Shown piece by piece: positions 33,301 through 43,502 of a DNA stretch of 64,000 nucleotides. The DNA is from Capniomyces stellatus (lineage: Eukaryota > Kickxellomycota > Harpellomycetes > Harpellales > Legeriomycetaceae): the NCBI GenBank assembly GCA_001661515.1, contig LUVW01000013.1:10024-74023 (forward strand). The letters are read 5' to 3'. Position 1 is the first letter of the stretch. The number at the start of each line of letters is the position of its first letter. The translations under genes and the position numbers were made by a program. The notes beneath the pieces were generated by a model. That model ran no database searches. It had not been told where the DNA came from and saw only the letters and a program-made list of their open reading frames with translations.

Positions 33301-33527
33301 CCCTTTAAATTCTTGAAGCTGTAGTCTGAATCTGGCGAGTTGCTTTTTGAATTCGAAGCTGAATTTGTGCCACTGTGCAGCATTTTTTTCTTGAGATTCG
33401 AAAGGGTGTTGAAGGAGCTCGATTCTGCTTTTGACTGTCGCTCCTCTTTCGAGTCTTTAGATTCAGGTCTTTTGGTCTTAAAAGACCCTATCTTTAGCTT
33501 CATAAACAGAAACTCGGAAAACTTCAT
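30375..33527 (-). CDS. Long disordered acidic protein with C-terminal SH3BGR/glutaredoxin-fold domain
   Basis: 1050 residues, single exon. The last 100 residues (about 950-1050) match the SH3BGR/SH3BGRL thioredoxin-fold family: RVQIYGSTVSGNRK, ILETHEIEYEVICIA, then TIPQIYVDSEFKGLYEDFFNANEDGSLEEWLGL. The domain keeps the fold-defining cis-Pro (TIPQ) but has no CxxC, so it is expected to bind partners and not act as a redox enzyme. The 950-residue front is disordered: acidic coiled-coil-like tract KMEKERIEKAK...EEEKEEEEERKEEE near 150-180, Ser/Asn-rich tracts, SELELKSELE repeats, and repeated EEDSS motifs just before the domain. Localisation and role are unknown. The size is unusual, since SH3BGRL proteins are about 100 residues. 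Confidence 0.85.
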   Translation of the reverse strand: MKFSEFLFMKLKIGSFKTKRPESKDSKEERQSKAESSSFNTLSNLKKKMLHSGTNSASNSKSNSPDSDYSFKNLKGTRPKAEETSILSIEKGGEANGTDEVQASIESWDIVEKINKEFVTVKKFTDSVILAETKKNYEEYLIKMEKERIEKAKTGLAVVEEEKEEEEERKEEEGAGELRFGSLLGSDKREANASSVGPKEAYTMFGKDGIGHKVDLDFVAEFDGLLKNLDLEHENKRKTIIKNIQHEEGNRPKVSGEPKNENTDFRLELYDGMAASTFDYFSEEPVLANEFSDIFGAKTTGNGKGAQVDGIGNKEREYAYDLKHGKLVRETEPVLKFTTEDDFSVGKFKDSYLEDFNLNIYNSINNTDRQDPNLSYISNSISNPVPKLNFKAVSNSISNPTPSSNFDIDFDYKTSPLKTTGLNNQKSQNRTLVTENKVHGGGEFSDTLDFDSVIESMLDSTLTSDYTKTESKNLGVNSTANRAGVESTQVDLKAATSSQGNNETDEHYYVEMSRTKTVEADSGPDSNAVGAKVEKNNYSKKGMELKPELNPEMISTIVNSSSNNSSNNSSNNSSSNVVSVEPEKSVDKSEQQTVTIDTTVANKYAKHERKTSVVDEKMQQTPKIGNSAEETLVLGLGLGQNGPENHIGELELKKVEQVHDYTEETQNDTRPQTDISPDDAELQNEGPELSGKSISELEPELEPETVPVQNKVPSVESGKQDSDLSPDKRAKTKSYIKLPQLPKPRSTASNSSQVQLGLESVSEGNEQDESSQGTDDQSKQSDTCSTNDLKNAEPTSTNKETDRVGTEELEKPTLEEQEPVQADTKNNSNSVAIQTKETEESSKVELDIHALATTPSKASILEEDQISLQESKSELELKSELESKSELELRLRSEPESGLKSGVDTKPIVKAEHKAREAVQSSEENTNKVETSEEDSSEEDSSEEDSSEDEYVTPRVQIYGSTVSGNRKYKSEIKNLVRILETHEIEYEVICIAADQAAKSYMKRKALGNMTIPQIYVDSEFKGLYEDFFNANEDGSLEEWLGLDQEPFEY
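30678..30740 (-). repeat. In-frame 15-bp repeat encoding SSEED units
   Basis: Tandem CTATCTTCNTCACTA-type units on the + strand encode three or four Ser-Ser-Glu-Glu-Asp repeats immediately N-terminal to the thioredoxin-fold domain. Such acidic serine clusters are typical casein-kinase-2 targets; phosphorylation is inference. Confidence 0.75.
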
Positions 33528-35915
33528 TCTATCTATCTAATTTATTTGCTTTTCAATAAAAAAAAGGTCTGTCTACTCCTTCACTCGCTCTACTTTCATT
33601 AACATCTATTTCGGTATCTGTATTCGTGATACGTTCTATATTTCTTTGCAAGTATTCACTGTTGCTCTTATAGTTCTTGTTCTTGTTCTTGTTCTTGACT
33701 TTATATCTACGTTATCTATGTTTGTTTTGCTTTACTTATTTTGCCTGTAGCATTAATTGTCACACTTTGATTTATTTGGAATTCAAGGATTGAAAGATTG
33801 TTACTATATCAACAATTATAAGGGGAGAAACTACAACTAATTTATTATACCAGCAAGCAGAATGAATTAGGTTCGCCGTTTTTTTTATATTACTTTTAGA
33901 AATTGTAAACAGCAAATAATCATTTTCACTACTATCTTCAGTTTTTACTAGTCGCGATTTTTCATTTGATTAATCAAAACTTTGTCCAGTCACCTTCATC
34001 AAAAGCAAGGCTTTGCTGAAGTGAGGCCAACTCTAACGATTCTCTCTTTTACATTTATTGCACCACTAATAATCCATTTATAATCAATTATAAATCAATC
34101 TTGAACTGATTTTTTCTCGAAAAAAATGGAAAAAAAAATGAGGGTTTACAACAAGGTCAAAAGCTTGACAGAAGATTACAAGGACTTGTGATTTATAAAT
34201 GGTTCTAATAATAGAATAGAAAGGTTAATAATGCTTGTTATAATGTAATTGTGCTATTCAAGTGTTTTTTAGTGAAGGTTGGATTTATAAATTACAAATC
34301 GTGCTGTTTTTTTTTACAATATAATCGAATAAAGCTCCGGCAATTTTGTTGAGTTTAAAGTAATAAGCAAAATGTTCGCTGAAATTTAGTTGAACGTAGT
34401 AAGTACTTGGTTGATTTTATGATTTACAAGCAACCTCTATTATGTGAATAAAACCAAACTGAATGTGTAATCTTTTCAGCTGTACCCAATCATTTTGCTG
34501 AAACTCATTTAATTAAAAGCTCGATTCAATGCTGTGACACTTAAAATCGACTTTTAAGTGTTTTATTTATGCCCTATTATCCTACCTGTTTGTAATTCTA
34601 TTCTGTTTATTGTTATTACTACAATGTTTTCAATTCCTTTCCCTGTCTAAGCCGCCTTTTCTTTTTTACAATGCCTTTAATAATAGTTTCTAGTTTTCGA
34701 CTCTGGTGTAGTGCAAATAGACAAATCGGCAACCAGTTTAAACGGTTGTATAATAGTCATCAAATAAATTGGATCTACTCATCGCCATTTGTAAATCCCT
34801 AAAAGGTACTGAATAGTTTATTTAGTGTGCAGTGGTACGGCCACTGCTGTCTCAACTATGTCTATATCTGCTCGCCCAGATTTACAAATGCAAAAAAAAG
34901 AAATCTAGAGTCGTCAACAATGTTGACCCAGTGGCAAAACGAGGAGTTGTTTGCTACTTTTCAGCCAATTAGTAAGAATATATTCTTACATCAACCAACG
35001 CCGTTAACAATTTCACATACCTAACCCAGACCATTGAAAGTAGGTTAAACTTGAGGGGTTAGAAATTAAAATAAAAAGCTTGGCCATCACATACATACTT
35101 TAGTTCAACATAGTAATATTTTACTACTGCCAAATTTTATCGATTTTTTTATTTATAAAGAAGGTATCTGTCTGGATCACTGGAATTAAATGCAGCTAAT
35201 AAAAAGCTGTAAATAAAAGTAACAACAATCCGAAGGTATAAAGCCTTTCATAAGAAAAACAGTACAGCTATTTGCTGTTGCGAGCGGGAACGACAAAAAA
35301 CCCACAGCATCCTGAAATAAATTCCAGAATTGGATTAGTGTAACTATAATGCACGCATGTAAATTAATACGATGAGACTGAATCAAAAGTAGCAAATTCA
35401 TTTGTTTTTTATACTCCAAACTTTCAAAAATATTTTTTGAATGCTAAGGTTATGGGGCCAATTTCTGAAAAAAAAAAAAGTAAAGTCAAAGTAGAAAGTG
35501 AAAGCTTATTACTTTCAATTTTCCAGGTTTATTATTGGGCCTGTTTTTTTTTAAACTTGAATTCAATGGCAGTATTGGATCGTTTGATAAATAAAAATCA
35601 AAATTGATTTCAAAAGTAAAATAAAGCGGCTTTAAAAAAATAGGCACATTCACAATATCTTTTATCGCTGAAGTTTGCACTTTAATATGTTTTATTTTTA
35701 TTGGATTTTGCACCTTATATTTTAGAACAAAAAAAAAAGTCAAGTTCAAATAAAAAACATCTTCATAGAATTAGCAATAACTGTTGGCCACAAATCTTTG
35801 TATTAATTATATTAGTTGAGAGTATCAGGTAAATAAGTTGTAGCAGCTCAATAGCTGAAACGTATAATAAAAAGCTAAAATAGACAAAATGCTTAAAAAG
35901 TGGTATTTGTGTCAG
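33528..35915. other. Intergenic region, nothing recognised
   Basis: 2.4 kb of AT-rich sequence with the promoter of the SH3BGR-like gene at its left and the 3' end of the tail-anchored gene at its right. A short TTGTTC repeat occurs near 33675-33697. Open frames of 65-87 codons show no motif. Confidence 0.5.
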
Positions 35916-38900
35916 CTAAAAGTCATCGGTTAGGGGTGATTCACCAACTATTCCAAGGTTTCTTAAAAGATGGCTGTTGAATACCAATATGTAAATCAAA
36001 AATGCCAAAACAACAATAAATAGAACACCTAGCGCAACCAGAACCAATACCTTGTTATTGTTATTCCAAATACCGTGGGTGTACGTCTGTGATTCGGTGT
36101 CAACACGAGCACCAGTGCGCTTGATGCTAAACATCCCTTTGATCACTTTTAATAGTGAAAACTTTGTACTACTAGAATCAAAAACGCCATCTTTTATATT
36201 CTCGTGTTTAATAAAGATAAGCTTGGAGCCAGGGATTCTAGGATGAGGAATTGTTAGTATAATATCGCCCATTTCATCACTCTTAGGGATTGTAGTATCT
36301 ACAACAAAATTCATGTGGTTATCGCTGGGCAAACAATTATTGCTTAAATACTCCCTCATAGAGGGCGAGCTCAGAACTTCGCTATCGTTGCACAGATATA
36401 CCGCTTCATATATTTTAGTTGGGCCCAAGACTTTAGAGTACTGGCTACTCAGTGCGCTGCCTGACCTCTCCGTACCAGATTCTGTGCCATTAGCAGCCAG
36501 GTTACTGTTGATAAACTTGCCAACACCAACAGTTTTTTCCAGAAAGTCCAGCTCGTTTTCGCTCAGCTCATCAATGTCTTCGTTATACCCAAGACCTAAA
36601 TTCTCCTGCTTATCGGTTGAGCCTCTTAATATTTCTATCACAACCTTGATGTTATCTTTTTCATCTGTATTTTGGCCAATCCCCTTGTCCTGGTCCACAT
36701 CTATAGAGTTGGAAAGCTGGTAAAAGTACGCACTATGGTCTTTAGGTGTGTACATACGCGATTTGTGGTCCATCAAACTTTTCGTGCTACCTTTGTCAGG
36801 ATTTAGTGTTTGCAAGTCCGAATCGCTATCCTCAGCCTTTGGCCCACTTTTACCGCTCTTGCTCGTACCACTCTTGCCCAAACAGAGTCCATTCAAGGAT
36901 ACGGAATCGCTTTTCTTGCCCAGCCTCTTTTTGCTATTGCCAAGCGTTGTTAATATGCCGTTGTCACCCGTTTCAAGAAAATCAGCTATTCCCTGTTCAA
37001 ATCTAATCGAATCTCTTTTAGATAAAACATTAGTGTCACTTTCAAACTTGCTACTTTCGTAATGAGGATTCACTTTAATTTCTATTCGGCTATCCAGCCG
37101 GGCCACATTGTTTTTGCTGCTCGATTTTTCATCACCATTGTCTTTTACGCTTATTCCTGAGCCAGAATCAATGCGTTTTGGGCCTAGCACATACTTGTCT
37201 AATCCAAACTCTTGACTGCTGTTATTTGACACATCTACTCCTGAGTCGTGCTGATAGATGCACGATATGGTGTTTTCAAGCTTTTCTATCTCGCCAGGAA
37301 TTAGCTTAGAAAAACTCTTCTGGCCCTCCCAGTAGTACTCTGGATTCAGTACTTGCTTAATCCTTGTAACCCTTACTTTTCTCTCTTCCTTTTTTTTTAA
37401 CTCCTTCATTTTTGGAATCCTTCGGTCACTCAATGAAAAATATTCCACATTCCCAAAAATTATCTTCCCGTCCAGTGGCTACCAAAATTGTCAAAAAAAA
37501 AAAAAAAGATACACAGACACAAAAGTTAGTCAATGAAACCTACAAGAAAGACGGTGTATTTCAGTAAAATGTGTATAATTCCCAAATCAAGCATCACCAA
37601 TCTACCACTAAAAATATAGTTAGAATCAGGTTATATTTATTACGTTTCTCAAGTTCATTCTGTAAATTTTCTTCTTGGCCTTATCAATTCTAAACAAGAC
37701 CTGGTTCAAGTTTTGTGCTAGGTAGTAAGTGAACGAGTAGTTGCTGGGGTCAAACTCGTCTACTGTTAGTACTCTTGCTATCACCATGCTTTTGCCTAAC
37801 ATTGTATGTATGTTTATCAGGTCCACCCATTTTTCAAAGCAAAACGGGTCCTCATCTTCAGCATTTATCACCCCAACCACGTTTTTTGGAATCTCAGGAT
37901 ATTTATACTCAGTTTCAGGCATTTTAGGTATGCTATCCTGTACTTTGTTTCTATTTTCGACCTCATATCCGTCGTTGTCGTTGTCCTTTCCCTTGTTTTC
38001 ACTTTTTTTTTCAGTTATTTTTTGTTTTTTGGCAGTTTCAGAAGCTACTTGATCTTGATAGAATTCGGGAAATGGCTTACTTTCCACTAACCCACTTAGC
38101 TCATTACTGGTGCTGCTGGCGCTGGTACTTAAAAATTTAATCAAGAAATTCAACGGTTCAATTGACGTAACACTCGAGTCGCCAGAGTTGCTAGAAGATA
38201 GACCATAGCTTGAGGTTTCGCTTCTTATTTTAAACGCCCCAACTCTGTTCCCAGAATTCATTTTTATACCAGACATTGCAGAGTTTATAATCTCTGCAGA
38301 GTTTTTTAGTTTTTCAATCTCTTTTGCCATAATCGAGGCTTTGACCAGGTCATTGACTTGCAGCACCGTGGAATTTTCTTTGTTTTTGATGAATATCGAG
38401 CTGTTTGGGTTCACCGTGAACGAGTACCTCTTGTTGCTTTTTTTACTAGAAACCAAAGAGTTTCTTTTGTTAACATATGAATATTCGACATTGCTAACTC
38501 TTTTTTCTGTTTTAACTTTCTTATTTGGAAACTCGGGCAGGTAGTATTCCATAAAACTTCGAATGTTTTCTCCAATACCCGCGCCCTCTGGAATTTCTGA
38601 TGTGCCGCTATCCCGACTATCCCGACTATCACCAGCCTTACTAGCCTTATCAGCTTGGTCACCAGCAATGTCGGCGCCTTTTTTACTTTCAAGTTTGCTG
38701 GTTTTTGTATCAAGGTCGTCGATATTTTCAATATTTTCAAAATTCTCAGCGCCATTTGGCTGGGTATCCGCAATAATATTTTTACTGCCGATGCTATTTG
38801 TGCTACTGCTATTTACACTAGATATCAGCCTTTTTATATGGAATTTCTTGTGTTGCGCAGAGTTTGATGACTTGACCGCACTTTCAACAAGGTTTGCAAA

Positions 38901-39233
38901 GTTTTCGTCCATTGAGTTGGACTTTTTAACAAGCCTGATGTTTCTTGCCTCGCTTGAGTTATTGTCCTCTATCAATGAATGTCTCTTTTGCTTTGTGTTT
39001 GACTCCTTTTCAGCTTGGTCGTTATACCAAAGCTTAAAGTCATGATCTTTAGTCAAGTCAATGCTTAATGATGAATGCCCTGACCTTTTCTATTAAGATA
39101 GCATTCAGTGTTTGTATTATGTGGTATAATGGCTATTTTTTCCTAAAAAAAGATATCTGATAACTATTTCGATTCAGTCCCTAGTTGAAATACTGATGCT
39201 TACTTTTTTTTTGCCACCAGGGTTATGCTCCAT
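35916..39233 (-). CDS. Tail-anchored membrane protein of unknown function, three exons
   Basis: Exons 39233-39204, 39089-37644 and 37478-35916, all joined in phase 0, give 1012 residues. Exon 1 encodes only MEHNPGGKKK; the longer frames downstream have no ATG at their start, which supports this 5' exon. Intron 2 has a canonical CTAAC branch site and a T tract before TAG. Splicing joins IYRMNLRN to PLDGKIIFGNVEYFSL, and the segment from about 418 to 540 (DPFCFEKWVDLINIHTML onward) looks globular and conserved, unlike the Ser/Asn-rich rest. A single membrane helix at about 967-992 (VLVLVALGVLFIVVLAFLIY) is followed by about 20 residues, so the bulk faces the cytosol if it is tail-anchored. I do not recognise the family. 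Confidence 0.83.
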
Positions 39234-40819
39234 GGTTTATGATAATAATCGGTTTATAATGCGTGAACACTGTTGTTGTGTTTATGTGTGTCGATGCGGA
39301 TTTGCACAGTGGCTATTGATAATTGCTACTTGAAGGATGGTAATGTTAATGATAAAATGAATGTTGTTTTGCTCAATTCAATGATGTTTGTTTTGATATT
39401 AAGTTGATGAAATGTAAAAGAAAAGCCAAATAAACAGGACTTGTTTACTATTTCAGTTATTTTTTAAAAGACTATTGTCATTTAGGTTGTAGTTTATGCT
39501 GAGTTGAGAACAGCAGTTAGTTAGCACCACAAGCAGGACAAATCATCATAGTAGCAATTACTGGTTAATACTTGTTGTTGTGGATATGCTCTGTTTAATG
39601 AAAAGCAGTTTTACCAACAGGAAATAATAGGGTTGTTTACTTGATGGTCAAAAATATTATCGTTAATGCAAAAATTAAAAAAATAATGCTCCACATAGCC
39701 CATTAAGGAACTTTATAATCTGGCTTTATTTTTTTTGGAAAGTTTAGAGTTTGGAGATGTTCTAGCCAGGAGATACAATTTATTTGTTTAATATCTACTG
39801 TACCCCAACACTGGCCCCGCCATCACTATTCCAAAATGGACTTGGTTGGACAAGTTGAGGGGATAAGTAAATAAAAAAGCGCAATAAATAAATTCGAAAT
39901 TTGATATTCGGATCAGTTGGAATAAGGTTCCAGGCTCTTAATTTAATAAAAAGAACTGAATATCCCAATTTTAAAAATGTTAACTACTAACCCACACTAT
40001 TTTCATTTAATATAATATTGCTCTACCCAGAAAAAGAGACTTGATTCGCAATGTTAGTTGCATGTACAATTTAACACACTAAAATGTAAATCAATACAAA
40101 TCCCGTATATCAATGAGCAAATAAATGCAGTTGTTTTTTATTATCATCCATTTTTCAAGTTCAATAAAATAAAATATAGCCATTTGTCTTGAATACCGCA
40201 AAAGAAAAAGTTACAGGCTTGTTTATAAACATGACATCAAGAGCTGTCCAGTTGCTGTCAGAATAAGGAGAATACAACAAAAAGAAGCCGACTGTGTCAA
40301 TGATTCATATCGTTTTCTTTCACAGCTAGCATTTGGGTAAGTGGCTCGAAATAGTACCATGCGCTTTTATTTTTATTGAACTATATACCAGTTACTTTTT
40401 AACTACAAAAAAAAAAGAACACAGTGTTTTGCAACATTTTCCGCTCAATGCGATTGCGTGTAATATATATATATACATACACAGCTGCAGCTGCAGCGAG
40501 ATACGCTGACGCGCGTAGGTTTAGAACTATGTTGGTTTGGTATTTTTGTAATTGTACTCTATTAAAAATGACACTAAATATTCCAATTTAATAAAAATAT
40601 GGAAATTGGCAAAGGCTAAAAAGTTTGGCGAGCTGAGTAAGGAAAAAAAAAAACTTGAAATAACATGCGCAAATCAAACCAGACCAGATCAGTTCCAAGC
40701 CACAAGCCACAAGCTTTGATTCCATTCTATCATCGAGATTCATCAACATGAACTTTAATAAATGTGAACAAGCTTTACTTTGCCCAGTTTTGTTTTCTTT
40801 AGCAGAGACGGATTTTAAT
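39234..40819. other. Intergenic region, nothing recognised
   Basis: Holds the promoter of the tail-anchored gene and the 3' region of the deacylase gene. AT-rich, with a TATATATATATACATACAC tract near 40461 next to a short CAGCTGCAGCTGCAG palindrome-like stretch. No coding exon was supported. Confidence 0.5.
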
Positions 40820-41793
40820 TCAGTTGGGTTTACCAACCAACTTTTCATTATAAGTGAATTTCCTTGAATCAAGCTCCAATGTAACTGGCCCATCATTACA
40901 AAGACTGACATCCATCATGGCCCCAAACTCACCAGCTAATAATTGTTCAGTTGCAAAAATAAAAAGATACAGAGGTGCAAAAGTAAGGTCAGTGAAAATC
41001 AGATATATGTATTTGGCGTGTCAGCGTTTGTTGGACCAAGATTTCTTTTGGATAACTTGGTGCCGAGTTTGTAATTATAGCAGAATTATTGTATAATAAA
41101 GCTTTACTTTGGATCATTTCTGGGCTGTAAGCCGTTTTTAGCTTTTCAATAAACTTGTCGAAAAAGTTTTTTGCGCTTTCGCTTTTCATAGCTTCATGAA
41201 AGTCAGGTTTGTTTCCTAAGTGTCAAGTAGACATGAAATTTCAATCTCCGAATACATGGCATAGTTATATAAATACGCATGAGGACATAATAAAAATAGA
41301 AAGCGTAGCTTACCTTTTACTGTTTTTCCGTACAATGTAAACTGGGAAACTATAATCGTTTTGAGCAAAGAAAGCATGATTGTAGCTAAATCAGCAGGTT
41401 CGATCAAACAAAAACACGGCTCTATTTGGGGAGGGGGGTTACTTACTGCACAGGATTTCGAGTTTAAGATCCTTAACACTTTTTTTCCACATCATTTCAC
41501 CTTCCTCGAACACTCGTACTCCCAAGATTCTATTTATCAAGTAATCCATATCCTCTTGTCGATCATCTTGCGACACCCCAATCAAGACACACACTCCTCT
41601 TTTGATCTCACCGACAACTTTGCTGTCAACTAAAAGTGCACAGAAACAGCGGAAATAGACAATTGTGTTAGTTGGGCATAGTCCATTAATGGATTCTACT
41701 TTGTTCCGTTTATAAATTTGGTTGACATATTAGTCAGCTGGTTTGTCTACCTTCAACTTTAGCCCATTTGACTTTCTGTAGTACAGCCCTCAT
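40820..41793 (-). CDS. dtd1: D-aminoacyl-tRNA deacylase, five exons
   Basis: Removes D-amino acids (and glycine from tRNA-Ala) mischarged onto tRNAs, as chiral proofreading in translation. Exons 41793-41751, 41629-41447, 41349-41314, 41215-41108 and 40935-40820, all joined in phase 1, give 161 residues, a normal size for the family (150 in yeast). The start MRAVLQKVKWAKV is the family N-terminus. SQFTL at 77-81 and the Gly-cis-Pro motif NDGPVT at 137-142 form the active site between two subunits; GNKPDFHEAM at 88-97 and GEFGAMMDVSL at 125-135 are also diagnostic. All key residues are present. One exon is only 36 bases. Divergent from the penta-EF-hand gene, 527 bases between start codons. Confidence 0.95.
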
Positions 41794-42320
41794 ATCAAAA
41801 AAAAAAAAAAAAGTCAAGTTGCTTCCAAGAAACGCGGCCAGCAGTGGAGTTTTCGGCAAGTCAGGGGGAAGAAAAAAGAGTCGGTTGTTTGAATTGGTAT
41901 TTTTTTTTTGATTAATAGTAAGATTATTGATCAATCCCGATTTAATTGTTTAAAAGCCAATTTTGTGCTTAAAACCTTAAGACTGCCAAGTAGCCAATTA
42001 GCACTTGGGAATGTGATATCTCGAAGTTGACAATTAGAATTAGGTAATTGACTAATTGTTGAGCTGATTAATATTCATCCAATCGCCTCACTAGTAATAA
42101 TTGTGGCAAAACCAATGCTAGAAACTTGGAAATTCAAAATAGTTAATGCGAAATAATGAGAGTTCAAAAAAGCACAGTAACTAAAAGCGTTGAATGCATC
42201 CGAAGTTCAATTACCAAAACGAAAAAGTAAAAAAAGAGATAACAAATAAATAAAACCATTTTCGACACCTGTACTAAAAGAACCGTGCAAAGCTCACTAG
42301 TTTTAAAAAAATAAAATATA
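41794..42320. promoter_or_regulatory. Divergent promoter region of the deacylase and penta-EF-hand genes
   Basis: 527 bases between two start codons facing away from each other. AT-rich with several CCAAT-like pentamers (for example around 41994 and 42078), but no clearly placed TATA box. Shared regulation is possible and not shown. Confidence 0.4.
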
Positions 42321-43010
42321 ATGGCGTATCAAGGAAATCCAAACCAGGGTCAAAATTATGGAAATCAGGGCAGACCTGCGCCCCAAGGAAATCCAAACCA
42401 GGGCCAAAATTATGGAAATCAAGGCAGACCTGCGCCCCAAGGAAACCCAAGCCAAGGCGGCCCACCACCTCCAATGAACAACCAGCAGCAGCAAATAGCC
42501 ACCTATTTTCATCTTGTAGATTCCGATCGTAGCGGACACATTGATTCAAACGAGTTACAACGAGCACTTATGAATGGGGATTGGTCACCATTTAGCATTG
42601 AAACCATAAGGTTAATGATAACGATGTTTGACAGGGATAACAGCGGTACTATTGACCAAAACGAGTTCTGCAACCTGTGGAAGTACATTGAGGATTGGAG
42701 ACAATGTTTCAGAAACTTTGATCGTGACAACTCGGGCAGCGTTGACAGACCCGAATTATTTAATGCTCTAACAACGTTTGGCTTCCAAGTGTCACAGCAA
42801 GTTGTTGACACGATTGTAAGAAAAGTACAAAACTTGGATGGTGCTAAATGCCAAACCAACCGCAATGGAGTTAGTTTTGACCGCTTCATCTTTATTTGTG
42901 TTACTATCAGGTCGCTCACAAACAATTTCTACGCCCTTGACACCGATAGGGATGGTTGGATTGGATTTAACATGGACCAGTATCTGCTCAACTCAATTAA
43001 GAACTCGTAA
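42321..43010 (+). CDS. Penta-EF-hand calcium-binding protein (peflin/ALG-2 type)
   Basis: 229 residues, single exon. The N-terminal 50 residues contain two copies of a GNPNQGQNYGNQGRPAPQ unit, a Gly/Gln/Pro-rich tail as in peflin. Five EF hands follow: loop 1 DSDRSGHIDSNE (67-78), loop 2 DRDNSGTIDQNE (104-115), loop 3 DRDNSGSVDRPE (134-145), a degenerate fourth around 173-188, and a fifth starting at D207 (DTDRDGWIG). Loops 1-3 have good calcium ligands. The fifth hand normally pairs two subunits. Family members bind Pro-rich partners, including ESCRT and BRO1 proteins and COPII coats, in a calcium-dependent way; yeast Pef1 acts in polar growth and cation homeostasis. Convergent with the Cyk3-like gene. 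Confidence 0.95.
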   Translation: MAYQGNPNQGQNYGNQGRPAPQGNPNQGQNYGNQGRPAPQGNPSQGGPPPPMNNQQQQIATYFHLVDSDRSGHIDSNELQRALMNGDWSPFSIETIRLMITMFDRDNSGTIDQNEFCNLWKYIEDWRQCFRNFDRDNSGSVDRPELFNALTTFGFQVSQQVVDTIVRKVQNLDGAKCQTNRNGVSFDRFIFICVTIRSLTNNFYALDTDRDGWIGFNMDQYLLNSIKNS

Positions 43011-43502
43011 ATAAAAATATCTTGTTTCGTCTATATCGGTATAAAGTTGATTTTAGCCTGTGGTTTTATGTCAATAAAGTTTGTTTATAACATGTGTACT
43101 TGCTGCTTTTGTTTGTCTGACTGAAATCTAGAGTTTGAGCCGAGTACAGGTTTGCACACTTGGCCAAGGACAACCATATCAAGAAAGCTCCTTTCAGCGC
43201 TTGCCCTTGGGTTCCACCCTAGCTGTTTTACACTGGTTTGCTTGCTAATAGAGCTTTTTCTTTTTTTTTCTTTTTTTTGCCAATGGCACTTTTGGCTACT
43301 ACCGGCGAATTCATCCTTTGTAAAAAAAAGCCAAGTCGATTATCAATAACAATAAAATAAAACAAAACATATATTTATTTACGATTTCCAACTAGCTTTA
43401 TTTTTTTTGCTTGCTGTTTTGGCGGAGAAAAATCAATGTACAAACTTTGTATTATTTTTCAAAAGTCCAACATAAAACAGATATAATTATACACCGGAGC
43501 GA
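43011..43502. other. Convergent 3' intergenic region
   Basis: Short gap between two converging stop codons with T/A tracts suitable for polyadenylation. No coding signal. Confidence 0.6.

Noticed and set aside
40588..40911. 107-codon minus-strand frame as its own gene
   Set aside because: Overlaps the last deacylase exon in another frame; the deacylase frame carries NDGPVT and its neighbours.
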